Assembly: GCF_900142955.1 (NCBI RefSeq)
Contig: NZ_FRCP01000010.1
Coordinates: 124,001-188,000 of the forward strand
Direction: 5' to 3'
DNA: 64,000 nt
Source of the DNA: Anaerosporobacter mobilis DSM 15930
GTDB taxonomy: Bacteria > Bacillota > Clostridia > Lachnospirales > Lachnospiraceae
A model generated the notes under the pieces. The model saw nothing but the letters and a program-made list of their open reading frames with translations, was not told where the DNA came from and did no database searches. Positions 44,583 through 53,081 of this stretch are shown one piece after another (positions within the stretch are counted from its first letter, which is position 1; the number at the start of each line of letters is the position of its first letter). Made by a program: the position numbers and the translations under genes.

Positions 44583-45446
44583 ATGACGTTAATGGAACTA
44601 TGGTTTACAGAGGAACATACAAAGAATGTCCGATTCTCCATTAAGGTAGATAAGCAGCTTGTTAGTAGACAAGGAGACTTTCAAAGAATCGATGTATTCG
44701 AAACAAAGGAATTCGGTAAAGTACTAACATTAGATGGGTTTCTTATGGTTACGGAGAAAGATGAATTCATCTATCATGAGATGATTACACATGTACCAAT
44801 GGCAGTAAATCCAGATATTAAGAAGGTATTAGTAATTGGTGCAGGAGATGGTGGAACCATACGTGAATTAACCAGATATGAGAAGGTAGAACGTATCGAT
44901 ATGGTTGAGATTGATAGAGAAGTAGTTGCCGTATGTAAAGAATATCTGCCACAAACTGCATGTAAATTAGAGGATGAGAGAGTTCACATTCATTATGAAG
45001 ATGGCTTGAAGTTCGTAAGAAAGCCAGTGAATGAATATGATTTAATCATTGTAGATTCTACAGATCCTTTTGGACCGGGAGAAGGTCTCTTTACAAAGGA
45101 ATTCTACGGAAATTGCTTTAAAGCTCTAACAGAGAGAGGAATTTTAATCAATCAACATGAAAGTCCTTATTATGAGAATGATTTGAAAGCAATGCAGCGT
45201 GCGCATAAGCATATCAAATCTGCATTCCCTATAAGTACGGTTTATCAGATGCATATACCAACGTATCCATCGGGCCATTGGCTATTCGGTTTTGCTTCAA
45301 AAGGGTTATCGCCAACTAAGGACCTGAATGCTGAGAAGTGGAATGGGTTAGGTCTTAAGACAAAGTATTATAATACTAATTTACATCTTGGTGCATTCGC
45401 ATTACCAAACTATGTGATGGAATTACTTGAGGAAAGTAGTTTATGA
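44583..45446 (+). CDS. speE: Spermidine synthase
   Basis: 287 residues from ATG 44583; ATG 44592 would give MELWFTEEH, the commonest start of the family, and both have GAGGAAGG upstream. Transfers aminopropyl from decarboxylated SAM to putrescine. Motifs LVIGAGDGGTIREL, VEIDREVVAVCKEYLP, IIVDSTDPFGPGEGLFTKEFY and the substrate loop YQMHIPTYPSGHW are intact. It depends on SpeD in the same cluster. It ends overlapping the next gene by 4 bp. Confidence 0.95.
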   Translation: MTLMELWFTEEHTKNVRFSIKVDKQLVSRQGDFQRIDVFETKEFGKVLTLDGFLMVTEKDEFIYHEMITHVPMAVNPDIKKVLVIGAGDGGTIRELTRYEKVERIDMVEIDREVVAVCKEYLPQTACKLEDERVHIHYEDGLKFVRKPVNEYDLIIVDSTDPFGPGEGLFTKEFYGNCFKALTERGILINQHESPYYENDLKAMQRAHKHIKSAFPISTVYQMHIPTYPSGHWLFGFASKGLSPTKDLNAEKWNGLGLKTKYYNTNLHLGAFALPNYVMELLEESSL

Positions 45447-45691
45447 GTAAAGTAAAGATTTCTGTAACTGAAAGCAGGTGTAGAGGTGGATACCTGAAGA
45501 AAGGGGATATATTTATCGTGGATGATTTGTGTCCTCCAATTTGTCATGAATTATGGAACAATATATATCCATCGTTATATGCGCTTAAGAATGGTGCAAC
45601 ACTTGATTATGGGACAGAGCGTAGAAGAATGTTTGAAGCAAAATGCCCAGATGAAGGAAGAGTTTGTATTCACTGTGAGGTAATTGAATAG
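45443..45691 (+). CDS. TIGR04076-like small Cys-containing protein
   Basis: 82 residues, ATG overlapping the speE stop (ATGA), so translationally coupled. KVKISVTESRCRGGYLKKGDIFIVDD and the Cys motifs CPPICHELW and CPDEGRVCIHCEVIE fit the small TIGR04076 family, whose function is unknown. Placement inside a polyamine operon suggests an accessory role but nothing in the sequence shows a reaction. Metal binding by the C-terminal Cys cluster is possible. Confidence 0.7.
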   Translation: MSKVKISVTESRCRGGYLKKGDIFIVDDLCPPICHELWNNIYPSLYALKNGATLDYGTERRRMFEAKCPDEGRVCIHCEVIE

Positions 45692-45767
45692 ATACGGGAT
45701 TCAGATAGCTTTATATGAATGTAGTAATCTACTCTAAAATGTGCAAAGTTTAAATATGTAAAAGAAA

Positions 45768-45800
45768 AATAATAACAATAAATAATAACAATAAATAATA
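45768..45800 (+). repeat. Short tandem repeat before the carboxyspermidine dehydrogenase gene
   Basis: About two and a half copies of a 13-bp unit, AAATAATAACAAT, in the intergenic leader. Confidence 0.7.
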
Positions 45801-45810
45801 CCATTAGAAA

Positions 45811-45885
45811 AGGAGGAAGGAACCACATAAGTGATTATCAGCGTGGGATAATCGCTTAAGGTAGTGTGTTCCGATTATAAATATG
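45811..45885 (+). promoter_or_regulatory. Shine-Dalgarno separated from its start codon by a long hairpin
   Basis: AGGAGG (45811-45816) is the only good ribosome site before ATG 45883. Between them lies a 20-bp hairpin: GGAA (45819-45822) with TTCC (45869-45872), CACA with TGTG, then TAAGTGATTATC (45828-45839) with GATAATCGCTTA (45847-45858). Folding would leave about 12 nt between site and start. Confidence 0.6.
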
Positions 45886-47082
45886 GGAAAAGCGTTAATC
45901 ATCGGTGCTGGTGGAGTTGCCAGCGTAGTAGTACATAAATGTTGCCAAAATTCAGAGGTATTCGAAGAAATCTGTATCGCAAGTAGAACAAAATCAAAGT
46001 GCGATGCGTTAAAGGAAAAATTAGATGGTGGAAAGACAAAAATTACAACGGCACAGGTTGATGCGGATAATGTAGAAGAATTAGTAGCATTAATTAACGA
46101 AGTAAAACCTGATCTTGTAATTAATGTAGCACTTCCATATCAAGATCTTACAATTATGGATGCATGTTTAGCTACTAAAGTAGATTATATGGATACTGCA
46201 AATTATGAGCCATTAGATACAGCCAAATTTGAATACAAGTGGCAATGGGACTATAGAGAACGTTTTGAAAAAGCAGGAATTACAGCTTTACTTGGTTGTG
46301 GCTTTGACCCAGGTGTAACTGGTGTATTCTCTGCGTATGCGATGAAACATTATTTTGATGAAATTCATGAAATCGATATCCTTGACTGTAATGGTGGAGA
46401 TCATGGTTATCCATTCGCAACAAACTTCAATCCTGAAATCAACATTCGTGAAGTATCTGCTAAGGGTAGTTACTGGGAGAATGGTGAATGGGTTGAGACA
46501 GAGCCAATGGAAATCAAGAGAGTGTATAATTTTGACCAAGTTGGTGAGAAGGACATGTACCTTCTTCATCATGAAGAATTAGAGTCTTTAGGAATTAATA
46601 TTAAGGGAATTAAGAGAATTCGTTTCTTTATGACTTTCGGACAAAGCTACTTAACACACCTTAAGTGCCTTGAGAATGTAGGAATGACTTCAATCGAACC
46701 AATTGATTTCGAAGGCAAGAAGATTGTTCCATTACAATTCTTAAAAGCAGTTTTACCAGACCCTGCATCATTAGGACCAAGAACAGTTGGTAAAACCAAC
46801 ATCGGTTGTATCTTCAAAGGTATGAAAGATGGACAAGAGAAGACTTACTATGTTTATAATGTATGTGATCATCAGGAATGTTACAAAGAAGTTGGTTCAC
46901 AAGCCATCTCCTATACAACAGGTGTTCCAGCAATGATCGGTGCTGCTATGGTTATGACCGGTAAATGGAAGAGACCAGGTGTATTCAACGTTGAGGAATT
47001 TGATCCAGATCCATTCATGGAAGCCTTGAATGAATATGGACTTCCTTGGATAGAAGATTTTAACCCAACACTTGTGGACTAA
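45883..47082 (+). CDS. Carboxynorspermidine/carboxyspermidine dehydrogenase
   Basis: 399 residues, saccharopine-dehydrogenase family. The Rossmann motif GAGGVASVVVHKC begins the protein; DTANYEP and GCGFDPGVTGVFSAYA are the group's markers. The family condenses putrescine (or diaminopropane) with aspartate semialdehyde and reduces the product with NADPH to carboxy(nor)spermidine. Its partner decarboxylase is encoded next. Its presence beside speD/speE gives a second route to spermidine. The start codon is separated from its AGGAGG by a hairpin. Confidence 0.9.
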   Translation: MGKALIIGAGGVASVVVHKCCQNSEVFEEICIASRTKSKCDALKEKLDGGKTKITTAQVDADNVEELVALINEVKPDLVINVALPYQDLTIMDACLATKVDYMDTANYEPLDTAKFEYKWQWDYRERFEKAGITALLGCGFDPGVTGVFSAYAMKHYFDEIHEIDILDCNGGDHGYPFATNFNPEINIREVSAKGSYWENGEWVETEPMEIKRVYNFDQVGEKDMYLLHHEELESLGINIKGIKRIRFFMTFGQSYLTHLKCLENVGMTSIEPIDFEGKKIVPLQFLKAVLPDPASLGPRTVGKTNIGCIFKGMKDGQEKTYYVYNVCDHQECYKEVGSQAISYTTGVPAMIGAAMVMTGKWKRPGVFNVEEFDPDPFMEALNEYGLPWIEDFNPTLVD

Positions 47083-47097
47083 TGAGCGGGGGGACGC

Positions 47098-47236
47098 AAA
47101 ACTCTTTATAGGTGCAACAAGGTTTCTTAAGCTAACATATGATATCACGAAACATGCTACGTACCTAAGTACTACGCTATCATTTCTTAGATATCATATG
47201 TCAGTTAAGAAACCAGTGTTACGTTTTAAGAGTTCT
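47098..47236. repeat. Long imperfect palindrome between the dehydrogenase and decarboxylase genes
   Basis: 47121-47146 pairs with 47190-47214 over about 24 bp with one small internal mismatch; an outer AACTCTT (47100-47106) / AAGAGTT (47228-47234) and an inner GTAC-CTAA-GTAC complete a 139-nt structure. It occupies most of the 301-bp gap. There is no T-run, no transposase and no protein gene in it. Confidence 0.75.
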
Positions 47237-47383
47237 GCTGTTTACTCGTGTAGTGAATAATATGGGATTTATAGATGTTTGGGAAGCGACTTCTTAGGAC
47301 TATGACCTTTTTAGAAGGTAATATAGGTTCTCATATAATGGATGTAATTATTATATATAGAGAGAGATAAGAAAGAGGATTTC

Positions 47384-48592
47384 ATGAATCAATTTATTAA
47401 AGAAAGAGATGTTGTAATTTATGAGGGAATAGAGATTCCTTTAGATATCATTAAACAGTTTCCAACTCCTTCTTATGTTGTGTTTGAAGAACTTGTTGAG
47501 CGTAATGCTCAGATTCTAGAGGGGGTTATTAAGAGAACAGGTTGTAAGATACTATTGGCGCAGAAAGCTTTCTCTATGTTTTCGGTATACCCGTTATTAG
47601 CCAAGTATCTAAGTGGTACGACGGCAAGTGGATTATTCGAAGCTAAGCTTGGAAGAGAAGAGTTTGGTAAAGAAGTTCACATCTATTCTCCTGCTTACAA
47701 GGAGGAAGAATTTGATGAGATCCTAAGTATCAGCGATCATATTGTGTTTAACTCTATTGAACAGTGGACAACTTTCAAAAATCGAGTAAAGGCTGTGGAT
47801 AAACACGTATCATGCGGACTGCGAATTAACCCGGAATATTCTGAAGTGGGTGTTGATTTATACAATCCATGTTTTGAATATTCTAGATTTGGTGTTACCC
47901 TTAAGCGATTAGAAGAAGAAGTTGAGAAAAATCCAGATGCGCTAGAAGGGTTAGAGGGATTTCATTTCCATGCGATGTGTGAACAGGGCTCTGAGGTATT
48001 AGAGCGTGTTCTTAAGGCCGTGGAAGAGAAGTTCTCGCCGTATATGAGGCGGCTAAGATGGATTAATTTCGGTGGTGGGCATCATATTACAAAACAGGAT
48101 TATAATATCCAGTTATTAGAGAAACTGATTGTACATACGAAAGAAACGTATGGAGTAGAAGTATATCTTGAACCTGGAGAAGCGGTTGGAATTGATACAG
48201 GAGTATTGGTTACGAAAGTACTTGATTTTGTACAGAATGGAATGGATATCGCATTGCTAGATACCTCAGCAGCGTGCCATATGCCCGATGTACTAGAGAT
48301 GCCATACCGTCCACAAATTATAGGTGCAGACGAACCTAGAAAATTAAAATATACGTATCGTTTGTCTAGCTCAACATGTCTGTCAGGAGATGTAATTGGA
48401 GATTATTCTTTTGATGAGCCCTTGCATAAGGGGGATAGGCTTTTGTTCTGCGATATGTCCCACTATTCCATGGTTAAAAATAATACGTTCAATGGCATTA
48501 ATTTGCCTTCAATTGTATTGTATAGCAGAGAAAGAGGAATAGAAGTTATTAAAACCTTTGGTTACGAGGACTTTAAGGGAAGGTTATCATAG
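47384..48592 (+). CDS. nspC: Carboxynorspermidine/carboxyspermidine decarboxylase
   Basis: 402 residues, PLP alanine-racemase-fold decarboxylase (group IV). The PLP lysine is in LLAQKAFSMFS; FHFHAMCEQGSE, INFGGGHHITK and YLEPGEAVG bind phosphate and substrate; STCLSGDVIGDY carries the catalytic Cys and Asp from the partner subunit. Converts carboxyspermidine to spermidine (or carboxynorspermidine to norspermidine). Last gene of the polyamine cluster, followed by a terminator. Confidence 0.93.
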   Translation: MNQFIKERDVVIYEGIEIPLDIIKQFPTPSYVVFEELVERNAQILEGVIKRTGCKILLAQKAFSMFSVYPLLAKYLSGTTASGLFEAKLGREEFGKEVHIYSPAYKEEEFDEILSISDHIVFNSIEQWTTFKNRVKAVDKHVSCGLRINPEYSEVGVDLYNPCFEYSRFGVTLKRLEEEVEKNPDALEGLEGFHFHAMCEQGSEVLERVLKAVEEKFSPYMRRLRWINFGGGHHITKQDYNIQLLEKLIVHTKETYGVEVYLEPGEAVGIDTGVLVTKVLDFVQNGMDIALLDTSAACHMPDVLEMPYRPQIIGADEPRKLKYTYRLSSSTCLSGDVIGDYSFDEPLHKGDRLLFCDMSHYSMVKNNTFNGINLPSIVLYSRERGIEVIKTFGYEDFKGRLS

Positions 48593-48658
48593 GCGGGGGA
48601 TTTTTAGTTTCTCACCATTACAAAGCGTTTTGCAATGGATTAGATTTGATTTAATAGG

Positions 48659-48712
48659 AAGGAGCTACTACCAAGCTAACTCATTGTTAGTTTGGTAATA
48701 GCTCCTTTGTTT
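48659..48712 (+). terminator. Intrinsic terminator of the polyamine cluster
   Basis: AAGGAGCTA-TACCAA-CTAAC pairs with GTTAG-TTGGTA-TAGCTCCTT around a 5-nt loop, followed by TTGTTTAAT. Confidence 0.85.
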
Positions 48713-48765
48713 AATACATAGAAAAATCGTGAGTATGTTGAGTATGCTTTCTTTTGTTCATATGC

Positions 48766-49062
48766 CTATTGATCTTCAATTACATCATAACGCTCAAAGA
48801 ATTTATCTTCTCCGCATACGATTCTATCACCAGCAGCTTCTGTAATAATATAATCACCATTCTTGATAAAAGAACGACCGCGTCGTGTATCAATATATGG
48901 ACATACGACAGTACCGTCTTTACGAGTTAACGAAACTAGATTATCGGTCTTTATCCAACCGTTAACGACCATTTTGCTCCATAATTCAAATCCATCTTCG
49001 ATACCTTGATTCAGTTCATATTGGACTGCTTCTACAGGTAAACGAGTCCGTAGATACTTCAT
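48766..49062 (-). CDS. Small hypothetical protein, phage-type GDYI motif
   Basis: 98 residues with AAAGGACG ribosome site. LPVEAVQYELN near the start and FIKNGDYIITEAAGDRIVCGEDKFFERYDVIED at the end resemble small proteins often found in phages (EAVQ ... GDYI ... F...Y), but no other phage gene is nearby. There is no membrane segment. Function unknown. Confidence 0.65.
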   Translation of the reverse strand: MKYLRTRLPVEAVQYELNQGIEDGFELWSKMVVNGWIKTDNLVSLTRKDGTVVCPYIDTRRGRSFIKNGDYIITEAAGDRIVCGEDKFFERYDVIEDQ

Positions 49063-49198
49063 AAACTCACGTCCTTTCTACTGCTATTTGATATATATTA
49101 TACATGAATTCATAATGTATAACAATGGGACAGTAGAACCTAATGTCGACAATATATTTGTGTTTTAGCTCATTCCTTCAATTGCCTACTTTGATTTA

Positions 49199-50083
49199 TT
49201 AACCCTTCTTTTTTAAGAAGGATAATTTGGTTTCGGAAACAACAATGGAGATGAATATCAATATAAATCCTATTACAAGTCGTACAGTAAGTTTATCACC
49301 AAAGAATAATACAGAGAATAATACTCCGAATACAGATTCCAAGCTTAGAATTAAGGAAGCTGATGATGGAGGGGTGTATTTTTGACCGACATTTTGTAAT
49401 AACAGTGCGGCTGCAGTTGCAAAGCAAACTAAGTATAAGATTCCAATAATTGAACCTGCCGGAATATCCGATATCTTAGGAGCAGTCTCGAAGAGGAGAG
49501 TAACAACCAAGGAGAAGATGGCTGCGAAACCAAATTGCAAAATCGTTAAAAGAATAGCATCTCTACCTTGGGTTAGTTTGGCAACGGCAACCATATGTAT
49601 AGCGAAGAAGAAACCGCCGAGTAGGGTGAGTAAATCACCAGTTCCGATTGTAAGGTTTTGTGTTAATGATACAAATCCAATTCCTGCAAAGCAAAGTAAA
49701 GCAGCAAGGAAATTATATCGGTCTGGGCGCGTATGGTTAACAAACCAATATAGGAATGGAACGACAACACAATAGATTGCAGTTAAGAAAGCATTTTTAC
49801 CCGGAGTGGTATTCGTTATACCGATTGTTTGGGAACAGTATGCAATGAATAAGAAGAAACCGATAATAGCACCTGATACTAAGTAGTCCCTATTAATTAA
49901 GTGAAGTCTTTTGTGATAGATTACACTTAACAATAAGCAAGCAAGGAAAAACCGTACAGCTAAGAGCATATTAGGTGGAAGTACGTCTACCGTGTTTTTT
50001 ACAATAATAAAAGAACTACCCCATATTATAGCGGCCATAAAAAGAGCTAATCTTGCTAGTAGAGAAATGTTTTTTATTTTCAT
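49199..50083 (-). CDS. EamA-family (DMT) transporter
   Basis: About 294 residues from the ATG at 50083 (MKIKNIS), which has AAAGG at about 9 nt; longer starts are possible. Ten membrane helices in two EamA repeats: AAIIWGSSFIIVKNTVDVLPPNMLLAVRFFLAC in the first and LQNVGQKYTPPSSASLILSLESVFGVLFSVLFFGDKLT in the second. Exports metabolites such as amino acids; cargo unknown. Single gene, divergent from the chemoreceptor. Confidence 0.88.
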   Translation of the reverse strand: MKIKNISLLARLALFMAAIIWGSSFIIVKNTVDVLPPNMLLAVRFFLACLLLSVIYHKRLHLINRDYLVSGAIIGFFLFIAYCSQTIGITNTTPGKNAFLTAIYCVVVPFLYWFVNHTRPDRYNFLAALLCFAGIGFVSLTQNLTIGTGDLLTLLGGFFFAIHMVAVAKLTQGRDAILLTILQFGFAAIFSLVVTLLFETAPKISDIPAGSIIGILYLVCFATAAALLLQNVGQKYTPPSSASLILSLESVFGVLFSVLFFGDKLTVRLVIGFILIFISIVVSETKLSFLKKKG

Positions 50084-50285
50084 AGTGCACATCCTTTGTC
50101 TTTTTGTATAAGTAGCATTTAACAAGGTATTTACTTAATGCGTAATACTACAATAGTATAATCATATAAGAAACTCCCAGCTTCGTCTACAGCAAATTAT
50201 CCATTTATTTTATTAACTAAAGTAATCAGTATATACAGCAAATAAGCATATGAAAATTATGATTGTTAGGTATTATTTGAAAGAA

Positions 50286-50314
50286 TTGACATCCGTATGA
50301 TTCGACAATATAAT
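50286..50314 (+). promoter_or_regulatory. Consensus sigma-A promoter of the chemoreceptor gene
   Basis: TTGACA (50286-50291), 17-bp spacer, TATAAT (50309-50314): a perfect match to both hexamers, 54 bp before the start codon. Confidence 0.85.
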
Positions 50315-50367
50315 TAGCTCATTATGCTTCAAAAAACTAAACTTACAAATGGGGATGTGCAAGGATT

Positions 50368-52536
50368 ATGCTAAAAGAAAAGATGAGATATCTAAGTAAT
50401 CGTGGACTACATCGGCAATCAGAGTCGGTGTTCGAAGGAATTTCCAATGGTAGAAAGAAAGCGTTAGATAATTGGTTTAAGGATCAATGGAGGCAGATTG
50501 AGAGTATTGAGAAGTCATTGCGATCATCCTCAGATGAGCGGGAGGCTTTTGAAGAGATTATTGCAGATGTGCAAAATCGATACGAAGACTTTCTGGAAAT
50601 ATTCATCGTGGATGAGAAGGGGATTGCTATTGTATCTTCCTTTACTCCTCATAACGGTAAGGATTATAGTAGCTTTCCAAATTATGAAAAAGCAAAGAAT
50701 AAGGAACGATATATGTATGGACCTTATTGCGACAAGATGACAGTAAGCATTCAAGCTGAGAATAAGTTATTTGTTGATGAAGTGACCTTGATGTTTTCTT
50801 CTCCGTTTGAGAATAATGGTACGGACTATACTCTCTATGTAAGAATACTCAATGATGATATGTCTAATGTGATACAGGAAGAGGATACACATGTATATAA
50901 AGAATCAGGAGATAACTACCTCTTTATGATTCGGAATAATAGAGGAATATTGTCTGGAACTGCCATATCAAGAAGCAGATTCGAAGATCGGACATTTACT
51001 CATGGCGAGAATTTAAAAGATGGAGTTAAAACTTCGAGATGGGGAACGGTTCAGATTAAGGAACATACGGAGTTTGAGATACGTTTTACTGATCCGGCAA
51101 CGAATGAACTTCATCCTGGAGTGCAAGCAACTATAGATAAAGGTGAAAACCTTGATTGTTGGCCGGGATACCCAGACTATCGTCACATCTTAGTTGGTGG
51201 TAAGGGGACGAAAGTTATACCACCTTATTCCGATGAAGTATGGGGAATGATGTGCGAGGGGGATATTGCCGAGATTTATAAGTTTCATGGATTATCTAGA
51301 ATTATGCCACTTAGTATGGCATTCATAACCGCTATTATTGCTGTAATTAGTTTGCTAGTGGGAGAATATCTTACAACTGCAATAACAGGGGTGATATATA
51401 TAGGAGTTGTATCACTAGCTATGTACATATTAACCAAGAAGTTCATTGTTAAGCCTATTAATAACACAGTTAAAATTCTAAGAAATATAGCAGAAGGAGA
51501 GGGAGACCTTACCAAACGTGTAACAATTAATGCGCCAAATGAAATAGGTGAACTGGGCAGATGGTTTAATAAGTTTATAAGCAATCAGATGTATATGATA
51601 CGTCGAGTTGGGAATTCTGTTAGGTCAGAACAGCATGCTATAAAAAGGGTAACAAGAGCATCTAAGAAAATAGAGGGAAGTATCGCTAGTATCGAAGATA
51701 CGATTAATGTGTTAACAAATAATTCCATTGAGCAAAACACGCTGTTTCGTAATACACAGACAGAAGTATTAAAGATAGCAGATTCCTTCCAGAAAAACGA
51801 AGGACTTCAAACTATGATGAGAGAGATTCAAAGTAAGACTGCAAGTACTAGCGAGGCTGCTGATTCTGCCAAGGACGTAACGAAGCAGGTATTATTGTCT
51901 ATTGATGAGTTGGAATCTGCTATGGGTAAGGCCGTAACAAGTATTGGTCAATTAGAAGAAAAATCACAACAGATTACGAATATCGTAAGCACGATTGCAA
52001 GTATTAGTAATCAGACGAACCTCCTTGCATTAAATGCTTCGATTGAGGCAGCAAGAGCAGGAGATGCAGGTCGCGGATTTGCAGTTGTAGCAGAAGAAAT
52101 TAAGAAGTTATCAACAGACACGCAAGAAGCAACCAAAGTGATTGAAGGATTGATATGTGCGATTCAAGAAGAAATCGGTGATACGAACTCTAATATCGAG
52201 GTGATTGATGAGAAAGTTAAAGTAAGCGTTAAGAGTACAAAAGAAAGTACGAAAGCAGTTGAACTGGTTGTTGACGTATCAAACAGTATAGCAACAATTC
52301 TAGATATTATGGAAGATGAGAATGCAGTCATAATGGAAGTTAGTAGTAGCATATCTGACATGGCTAGCAAGAGTGAAAGGAGCGTTCGGATTGGAGAAGA
52401 AAGCAATCAATTGGCGAAAGATAGGATTCAGGATATTATGAAACAAGTGGAGAAATTAAAGAAAGTTTTAGAGGGGTTAGAGTATTCCTCTAACGATTTA
52501 GATGAGATTGTTGGAGCGTTCCAAGTTACGTCTTAA
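50368..52536 (+). CDS. Methyl-accepting chemotaxis protein with cytosolic N-terminal sensor
   Basis: 722 residues. Residues 1-300 are a Cache-like sensor without a preceding membrane helix. Two adjacent helices (about 307-330 and 335-353) follow, then a HAMP domain (KPINNTVKILRNIAEGEGDLTKRV) and the signalling region with ISNQTNLLALNASIEAARAGDAGRGFAVVAEEIKKLS. This topology puts the sensor in the cytoplasm, unlike standard chemoreceptors. The gene has a perfect promoter. Ligand unknown. Confidence 0.9.
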   Translation: MLKEKMRYLSNRGLHRQSESVFEGISNGRKKALDNWFKDQWRQIESIEKSLRSSSDEREAFEEIIADVQNRYEDFLEIFIVDEKGIAIVSSFTPHNGKDYSSFPNYEKAKNKERYMYGPYCDKMTVSIQAENKLFVDEVTLMFSSPFENNGTDYTLYVRILNDDMSNVIQEEDTHVYKESGDNYLFMIRNNRGILSGTAISRSRFEDRTFTHGENLKDGVKTSRWGTVQIKEHTEFEIRFTDPATNELHPGVQATIDKGENLDCWPGYPDYRHILVGGKGTKVIPPYSDEVWGMMCEGDIAEIYKFHGLSRIMPLSMAFITAIIAVISLLVGEYLTTAITGVIYIGVVSLAMYILTKKFIVKPINNTVKILRNIAEGEGDLTKRVTINAPNEIGELGRWFNKFISNQMYMIRRVGNSVRSEQHAIKRVTRASKKIEGSIASIEDTINVLTNNSIEQNTLFRNTQTEVLKIADSFQKNEGLQTMMREIQSKTASTSEAADSAKDVTKQVLLSIDELESAMGKAVTSIGQLEEKSQQITNIVSTIASISNQTNLLALNASIEAARAGDAGRGFAVVAEEIKKLSTDTQEATKVIEGLICAIQEEIGDTNSNIEVIDEKVKVSVKSTKESTKAVELVVDVSNSIATILDIMEDENAVIMEVSSSISDMASKSERSVRIGEESNQLAKDRIQDIMKQVEKLKKVLEGLEYSSNDLDEIVGAFQVTS

Positions 52537-52552
52537 TTATATAATAAGCGTT

Positions 52553-52580
52553 GCATAAAATTCTTATAGTAAGCATAGAT
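52553..52580 (+). promoter_or_regulatory. Possible sigma-E promoter of spoIIID
   Basis: GCATAAA (52553-52559), 14-bp spacer, CATAGAT (52574-52580), resembling the mother-cell sigma-E consensus that drives spoIIID in Bacillus. The match is partial. Confidence 0.35.
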
Positions 52581-52611
52581 TGTAAAAACAAGGTTACTAG
52601 GGGGACTCCTC

Positions 52612-52872
52612 TTGAAAGGGTACATAGAAGAGCGAGCAGTCGATATAGCAAATTATATTATCGATTACAATGCAACAGTAAGGCAAACCGCAAAGAAATT
52701 TGGGATTTCCAAATCAACGGTACATAAAGACGTAACGGAACGACTTCCATTCATTAATCGCGCTCTTGCCGAACGAGCACGTATTGTGCTTGATTTGAAC
52801 AAGTCAGAGAGACATATTCGAGGTGGTCTTGCAACAAGAGAGAAATACCTACACAGAGTAGGAGAAAGATAA
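52612..52872 (+). CDS. spoIIID: Stage III sporulation protein D (transcription regulator)
   Basis: 86 residues from TTG 52612 behind AGGGGGA; typical clostridial size. The helix-turn-helix is VRQTAKKFGISKSTVHKDVTERL, almost invariant in the family, followed by the basic C-terminal helix KSERHIRGGLATREKYLHRVG. SpoIIID turns mother-cell genes on and off after sigma-E. Its presence is strong evidence that the organism sporulates. Confidence 0.96.
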   Translation: MKGYIEERAVDIANYIIDYNATVRQTAKKFGISKSTVHKDVTERLPFINRALAERARIVLDLNKSERHIRGGLATREKYLHRVGER

Positions 52873-52877
52873 TTTAT

Positions 52878-52921
52878 AAGAGCTATTGTACTAAGGGATC
52901 TTGGTATGATGGCTCTTTCTT
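52878..52921 (+). terminator. Intrinsic terminator after spoIIID
   Basis: AAGAGC pairs with GCTCTT around a loop of about 28 nt, followed by TCTTAT. Weak but well placed. Confidence 0.5.
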
Positions 52922-53081
52922 ATGTATTAGTAAATTAGGTGTACCTTGACAAGGTGAGTGGTATGTTCCTATAATGATAAAGTAACCTAGAATTAGTACT
53001 ATAGACCTAAGTCGATGTTCTCCTCGATATCAAAAGAAATATTAGGGAGACGCGAAACCAGAATGCAGGAATGGGGAAAGT

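Noticed and set aside
47072..47260. Open frame of 62 codons between the dehydrogenase and decarboxylase genes
   Set aside because: It lies across the large palindrome and its sequence is explained by the inverted repeat; the ribosome site is unconvincing.
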